Part shown: positions 59,406 through 64,000 of the stretch, in pieces
Layout of the letters: every line of letters begins with the position of its first letter
Position numbering within the stretch: position 1 is the first letter of the stretch
NCBI GenBank assembly: GCA_025024175.1
Contig: QCXZ01000053.1
Span: 3,286,001 to 3,350,000 of the forward strand
Length of the DNA: 64,000 bases
Origin: Rhyzopertha dominica
Lineage: Eukaryota > Arthropoda > Insecta > Coleoptera > Bostrichidae
Direction: 5' to 3'
Program-made: the position numbers and the translations under genes
The notes under the pieces: model-generated
The model's database searches: none
Told to the model about the DNA's origin: nothing
What the model saw: only the letters and a program-made list of their open reading frames with translations

Positions 59406-60476
59406 CTACTTTTCTACATAATTTCTGTGAATATTGAGGCACTTGTCATAACGTGGCACCAGTTTTTGAATACGCTCCTCATAAAATTCTGCCGCCTGAC
59501 TTGTTAACCACTGTATCACAAATGTTTCGACTTCGTTATCGTCTTGAAGACGCTGACCACCCAGGTGTTTCTTCAAGTGCAGGAACAAATGGTAGTCGCT
59601 GGGCGCCAGATCAGGGCTGCATGGAGGATGATCTAGAGTTTCCCATTTAAAAGATTTGATGAGATCTTTGGTCCGAATAGCCACATGTGGACGGGCATTG
59701 TCATGCAGCAAAACGATACCCTTACTCAACTTGCCACGTCTTTTGTTCTGGATTGCACGACGCAGATTGTTCAATGTCTTACAATAAGACGCTGCATTGA
59801 TTGTCTCATTACGAGGCAGAAACTCCACTAGCAATACTCCTTTTCTGTCCCAAAAAACTGTGCACATGATTTTCCGGGCCGAAATTGTTTGCTTAAACTT
59901 CACTTTTTTGGGTGATGATGAATGTCGCCATTCCATGGATTGTTGTTTCGATTCTGGTGTGACGTAGGCCATCCATGTTTCGTCACCAGTAACAATTTGG
60001 CCTAAAAAATCTTTACCTTCATTGTGGTACCGCTCAAGGAAAGTCAATGCACTGCCTAAACGTTGGGTTTTGTGCAAATCCGTCAACATTTTCGGAACCC
60101 AACGTGAACACAATTTCCGGTAATTCAAGTTCTCGGTCACAATGCGATACAAAACACTACGAGAATATTGAGGAAAGCAGTCGCATAATGATGAAATTGT
60201 GAAGCGTCTGTTTTCTCTCATCTTTTCGTTCACTTTCTGCACCAAATCTTCATTAACGACCGAAGGACGCCCACTCCGTTCTTCATCATGCACATTTGTG
60301 CGGCCATCTTTAAATGCTCTCGCCCATTTCCTTACCATTCCATCACTCATAATGTTTTGTCCGTAAACTTCACAGATCTCACGATGAATATCGATCGGTT
60401 TTACGCCTTTAGCACTAAGAAATCGTATAACAGCCCGTACTTCACAATCGGCGGGACTCACGATTGTCGGAGGCAT
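59406..60476 (-). CDS. Mariner (DD34D) transposase, apparently intact
   Basis: Cut-and-paste transposase of the mariner family. It binds the element's ends and inserts at TA dinucleotides. The start is the first ATG in frame (60474-60476), giving 356 residues, the normal length. Residues 10-75 form the paired helix-turn-helix region with the linker GRPSVV. CSRWVPKML (about 123-131) corresponds to the WVPHEL motif. Catalytic residues are D165 in TGDETW, D259 in LLHDNARPH and D294 in SPDLAPSDYH, 34 residues between the last two as the family requires. YSPDLAP is CSPDLAP here. There are no internal stops or frameshifts, so the copy is young or conserved and may still encode active protein. Its host context is non-coding DNA. 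Transcript support is unknown. Confidence 0.93.
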   Translation of the reverse strand: MPPTIVSPADCEVRAVIRFLSAKGVKPIDIHREICEVYGQNIMSDGMVRKWARAFKDGRTNVHDEERSGRPSVVNEDLVQKVNEKMRENRRFTISSLCDCFPQYSRSVLYRIVTENLNYRKLCSRWVPKMLTDLHKTQRLGSALTFLERYHNEGKDFLGQIVTGDETWMAYVTPESKQQSMEWRHSSSPKKVKFKQTISARKIMCTVFWDRKGVLLVEFLPRNETINAASYCKTLNNLRRAIQNKRRGKLSKGIVLLHDNARPHVAIRTKDLIKSFKWETLDHPPCSPDLAPSDYHLFLHLKKHLGGQRLQDDNEVETFVIQWLTSQAAEFYEERIQKLVPRYDKCLNIHRNYVEK

Positions 60477-60610
60477 CTTAAACACTCAGTAAACAACGTA
60501 TACAATGAAGAATCAAACTGTAATGGTGTCAGTGCGTAGACAAGAGATGTAGGTAACCAGCGCGCATGCGCGGAACGCCGACCGTAGCGCTGCGGCGGCG
60601 GAATCGCAAA

Positions 60611-60642
60611 ACGGTACTTACTTAAAAAAACATGCCTCGTGC
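60611..60642 (-). repeat. Probable 5' terminal repeat of the mariner element
   Basis: Read on the minus strand it begins GCACGAGGCATG and runs into AAGTAAGTACCGT, a layout like the terminal repeats of SETMAR-type insect mariners. A direct-orientation partner is at 59293-59325, but no inverted partner was found. Confidence 0.45.
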
Positions 60643-63072
60643 ATATTAAAAATAAAAATTTGAGCTTCTATTTAAAAAATGCAGCAAATATTTTAAAAAT
60701 TCAACTCAAAAGGGTGCCTAAAGAAGTGCAACTCATTCTGCTGCAGCAAAANAATCGCCTTATTAGCTTGTACGACAGATCCCTGCATTAAATTTACATG
60801 CACACATCAAATGAGAAAAAAAAAAACGTTTTTCAGCATTGAGTATTATACAAAACAAAAGCTGAAGCTCCGCTACAGCAGAAAGCTATACCGACGATTC
60901 TATTTCTAATAAGCTGCATCATGGACATTGCAAAGAAAATCCAAGGTTCTGCTGGTACTAGTCACTCCTTGCAAGAAGAGACATCTGCAAATTTAACAAG
61001 AACTTCGACAGGCATGCGTCCTGAAACCGATGACTACTATAAACTTAATGTTAATGCCAAAAAAGTGAAATTTGTTAACAGAAATGACGAAATATTTATA
61101 AATATAAATGTTAATGTTAATAATAAATAAATAAAATGTGATTGATTTAAGATTGTATTTTCCTTATCTCACTAGTTTAATAAAGCAATTTCATTATTCA
61201 ACTAGTGGATAAAGTGGTACTTTATACGATTCCTAGGTGTGGATAAAACTTCAATTATAAGGTGGTTATGGATAAAATGTATTTATAACAAAAAACGATA
61301 ACGCTAATGACATTATTGATATTTAAATTTATTTGAACTGATAGCGTCATCTTTTTACGATAATGCGGAACGAAATTTTCTAACCATATATTTTCAAATA
61401 GAGTAATCTTTTTGTATTAATCACTGAAAATTGCATTTTGTTATCATTTGAACTTTTAAAGATATTTTAAATTTTAAAAGGCACTGATGGTACATGGCCC
61501 TTATTGTATGATTTCATGTATTAAATTATATATAAAACCTTTTCGATAAAATTAATGGTTTCAAGTTACTTTGTGGCCTGAAAATAAATCCATCACCCAG
61601 TATAATCCAGAAATGAAGCTCTCTTTCCAAAAAGATGATTGAGCCTACTTAATCGATACTTAGAAGCGACCTACTACACAACTTTTCAAAGTCCCTTTGT
61701 TTTTACGCACCTTTTGGCCCAGTTACGTCGGTGAAGAACAATCTCCGGCAATCAACCGCCCCATTCGAAGCTTATTGCCAGCCATCCTCTCCCCTAATTA
61801 GGTTCATATCCGTTCATGGCTAGTCCAACAGCACCTTATCAGCCGGTGGGTACTTAACTCTGTTTTCTCTGTTAACAATATGGGGGAATTAACCCTGATC
61901 CAGGCGTTTGGCAGCACTCGTTCGCCTAATTGTTGATCCTGTGTATGGGGGATTTATATTATCTGATAATGTGACAGATTTATTATTTCTGTTTATATTT
62001 ATATTGCCGATCGTATAATCGTTCACGTTGAATGGGGGTGCCGATATGGGCATAAGTGAATTACCTGTTCTAACTTCGTTATGTGAAAATTAAAGGGACG
62101 CGGAATAGAGTATTGCATTCAAATATGACGTTGTTAGTGCCTGATCTTGATTCAGCTTGATGAAATTCTTCTTTGTTTTCCATAATACAGATACTAAAAA
62201 TTGAAATACATTTTAACGTATATATATGCCATATAAAACTTGGTATGACATTTAAGGCTGTTCATACGTTTTGGGCCAGGTAAAATTTTTAGGGCGGTAA
62301 CATAATTAGTCCACGTGGACATAACGAAGCCTGTCACTACATGGCAGTTGTAGTATTGGTCTGCAAGATAAATTATGATCCCTAACCTGTTACTCTAATA
62401 TTGGCAGCATATTGCACATAGACCGACCGTTTATGAGCAGGGTAATTTGTCATTTGGGGAAAAGTTTCTTTTTGTGGCGAAGCTTTGTTTATAATTCAAT
62501 TGAGGTACGTGTAATTAATTTTACACCGAGTAAATTTATTACATTCTTACATCGTGGCTAAAACATACAACTCTGACTTCTATCATTTACCATTTATATT
62601 TTATTATAAAATACAATCAAGATAGATCTTGTTTGTGAATATATTTGAAAATTCAGAAACGTGATTTTTTTGCTATTATATATTAATGAGAGAAGCCGCT
62701 TAAGATTTAAACTCAAAATCATAAAAAAGGTTATTTTTGTTTCTGTAAAGTAATGCAGACAAATGACTATTACTGTTAATATATTTATAAAGTAATGTAT
62801 TATAGAAATAAAGAGTTTTATTAGAGCAAGTGTAATTGTACAATAGTTATTTATTCAATATATATTTAAACATTTTATTATTAATAAAGGATATTAATTT
62901 CGGCAACATTTTTTGTTCTCAAAGGTTTCTATCTCTTGATATTTACTCTATAAACATTCCTTTCCAAGTCTAGACGACGAAATAACAGCTCTGCATTTGC
63001 AATAGCTAGCTGCCACTGAATCTGATAAAAATATTTATCGCGAAGTATATTTCTTCCATTTTGAATGTTCAT
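60643..63072. other. Non-coding stretch with GC-richer island at about 61650-62000
   Basis: No gene is supported. The 69-residue plus frame at 60921-61130 has no domain. The 61650-62000 island is more GC-balanced and could be regulatory. The rest is AT-rich. Confidence 0.4.
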
Positions 63073-63950
63073 CTATTTAAGTTTCTTGTTCTTAATTGAA
63101 TCTTCAGGAGAAAATAAACCACAGTCCTTAATTTTAAATCCAGTTAAAGTTTCAAAATTTCTTTTTGCCAAGTCTTCATTAACACTGCCCCAACGCGTAT
63201 ACTTATTGCTTTTGAAGGGATAATGAACAAAACTTTTAGCAAGAATGTCGTAGGTGTTGGGATTCCGACGAGATACCACAGTAAATATATAGTTAACCTA
63301 TATGCCATCTTTTTCTACTTCATCAAGTTCTGTTGAAGTTTTTGAAAACAGTTCTCTCATTTGCCGCTCTTTATAGTCATCATCGATGGCATCTTCTTCA
63401 TCAGATTCTTCATTTTTTTGTGGTTGAACATCCCTGAAAAGTCTTCTACAAGCTCTATCTTGTTTCCTTTTAGCAATGCGGTTCGTATGTTTTTTTTGCA
63501 AATTTTCTGTGGGTTTGTTTGACAATTTTTTGATGAATTATACGTCTGTCTTGCGTTGCTAGTCATGTTTAATAAAAGACTATGAACACTTTGCACTAAT
63601 CTTTTAGAGCAGTAAACCGTCAAGCAAACCACATTCTCCCATCTCAGAAATGAAGTTCTCTTCGTTTGGTTTTGGTTCTGTGCAAAAATTTTTTTTCACA
63701 ATGTTCATGATCATACCTTGGGCAACTTCCAATGTCTCTAGATAATCCTGCCGATTATTCATTAAACGAAATATTCTCCGTTTTCCTGAAATTTAGGGCT
63801 TTTTTTCTGTGCTCTGCAATAGGATTGTTCTATGCCTTTGCACAATTGATGCAAAATTTATTTCGTGCACCTATGTATAGCAATTTTCCTGTTTTAACCT
63901 CCAAAAGTACTCTTTCCACGTGTCTATTCAACACTAAAACCTTCGAGTAG
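63073..63950 (-). pseudogene. Mutator-like/YqaJ-exonuclease-type transposon remnant
   Basis: Read on the minus strand from the right edge: TGKLLYIGARNKFCINCAKA (about 63840-63900) followed by NPIAEHRK resembles the Mutator-like domain in insect proteins that also carry a YqaJ exonuclease (TGKxLxIGVRNKxCxxC ... H). A frameshifted middle part includes NARQTYNSSKN and HTNRIAKRKQDRACRRLFRD. The 68-residue frame at 63073-63279 reads YTRWGSVNEDLAKRNFETLT and GFKIKDCGLF, the start of a YqaJ-type domain (WGxxNEdxAxxxFExxTGxxVxxCGLF). The catalytic D/E-x-K part is lost after LFSPED. Multiple frameshifts and stops make it inactive. Domain assignments rest on motif resemblance. Confidence 0.55.
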
Positions 63951-64000
63951 CATCTAAGATTTCCCTAGTGATATAAACAAAAGTTTTAAGAAGGGACAAT

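Larger units (their letters stand above)
59326..60642 (-). mobile_element. Mariner element (about 1.3 kb)
   Basis: Holds an intact transposase. The span from the left direct-repeat edge to CCTCGTGC at 60642 is about 1.3 kb, the usual mariner length. The 5' region (60490-60610) is GC-rich with CpG clusters. A matching inverted terminal repeat at the left edge was not found, so the left boundary is uncertain. Confidence 0.55.

Noticed and set aside
1..64000. Searched for CRISPR arrays, rRNA genes and bacterial operons
   Set aside because: None seen; intron, poly(A) and transposon features indicate an animal nuclear genome.

Overview
The window looks like nuclear DNA from an insect with a repeat-rich genome. 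It is AT-rich throughout and has one GC-rich coding exon of an odd-skipped-family zinc-finger gene. The rest is long non-coding sequence with many decayed transposable elements. A beetle is possible but not shown: the only hint is a short run of CCTGA pentamers (the TCAGG telomere type of many beetles). Scattered single N calls mark uncertain bases.

The one clear host gene is on the plus strand. A splice acceptor ends at 29869. A terminal coding exon (29870-30875) encodes the last residues of zinc finger 2, fingers 3-5, a long proline- and acid-rich tail and a C-terminal eh1-like Groucho motif. A UTR follows with poly(A) signals near 31.8 and 32.3 kb. I found no exon for fingers 1-2 to the left, so the 1-29.8 kb part is most simply one large intron or upstream region. 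GC-richer islands in it may be enhancers, and there is one good-looking TATA+Inr core promoter at 10.41 kb.

Transposable elements account for nearly everything else I can name: (a) an intact 356-aa DD34D mariner transposase (59.4-60.5 kb, minus); (b) at least four broken copies of DD41D-type Tc1/mariner relatives (14.3, 18.5, 46.1 and 47.9 kb) and two further Tc1/mariner-type scraps (4.0 and 53.9 kb); (c) a Penelope-like element at 51.1-52.9 kb with a GIY-YIG endonuclease, long inverted terminal repeats and a candidate 13-bp target duplication, plus a second GIY-YIG scrap at 54.6 kb; (d) two related non-autonomous hAT-like elements (34.1-35.4 and 48.5-49.5 kb), the first with a perfect 8-bp target duplication; (e) non-LTR retrotransposon remnants, one pairing an OTU-like domain with an endonuclease start (36.6-37.4 kb) and one endonuclease fragment (44.6-45.0 kb); (f) a decayed Mutator/YqaJ-type element at the right edge; (g) a satellite array of about 271-bp units (21.7-23.8 kb) and tRNA-like sequences.

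The most interesting pattern is six dispersed hammerhead-ribozyme-like motifs (13.6, 16.4, 34.4, 49.1, 51.2 and 52.8 kb). Two lie in the inverted repeats of the Penelope-like element and two lie inside the hAT-like elements. In the latter a Penelope terminal fragment appears to have been captured and then moved by a cut-and-paste DNA element. Helix II varies in sequence but stays paired in most copies, and the segment after GAA is a self-complementary tetranucleotide in all six.
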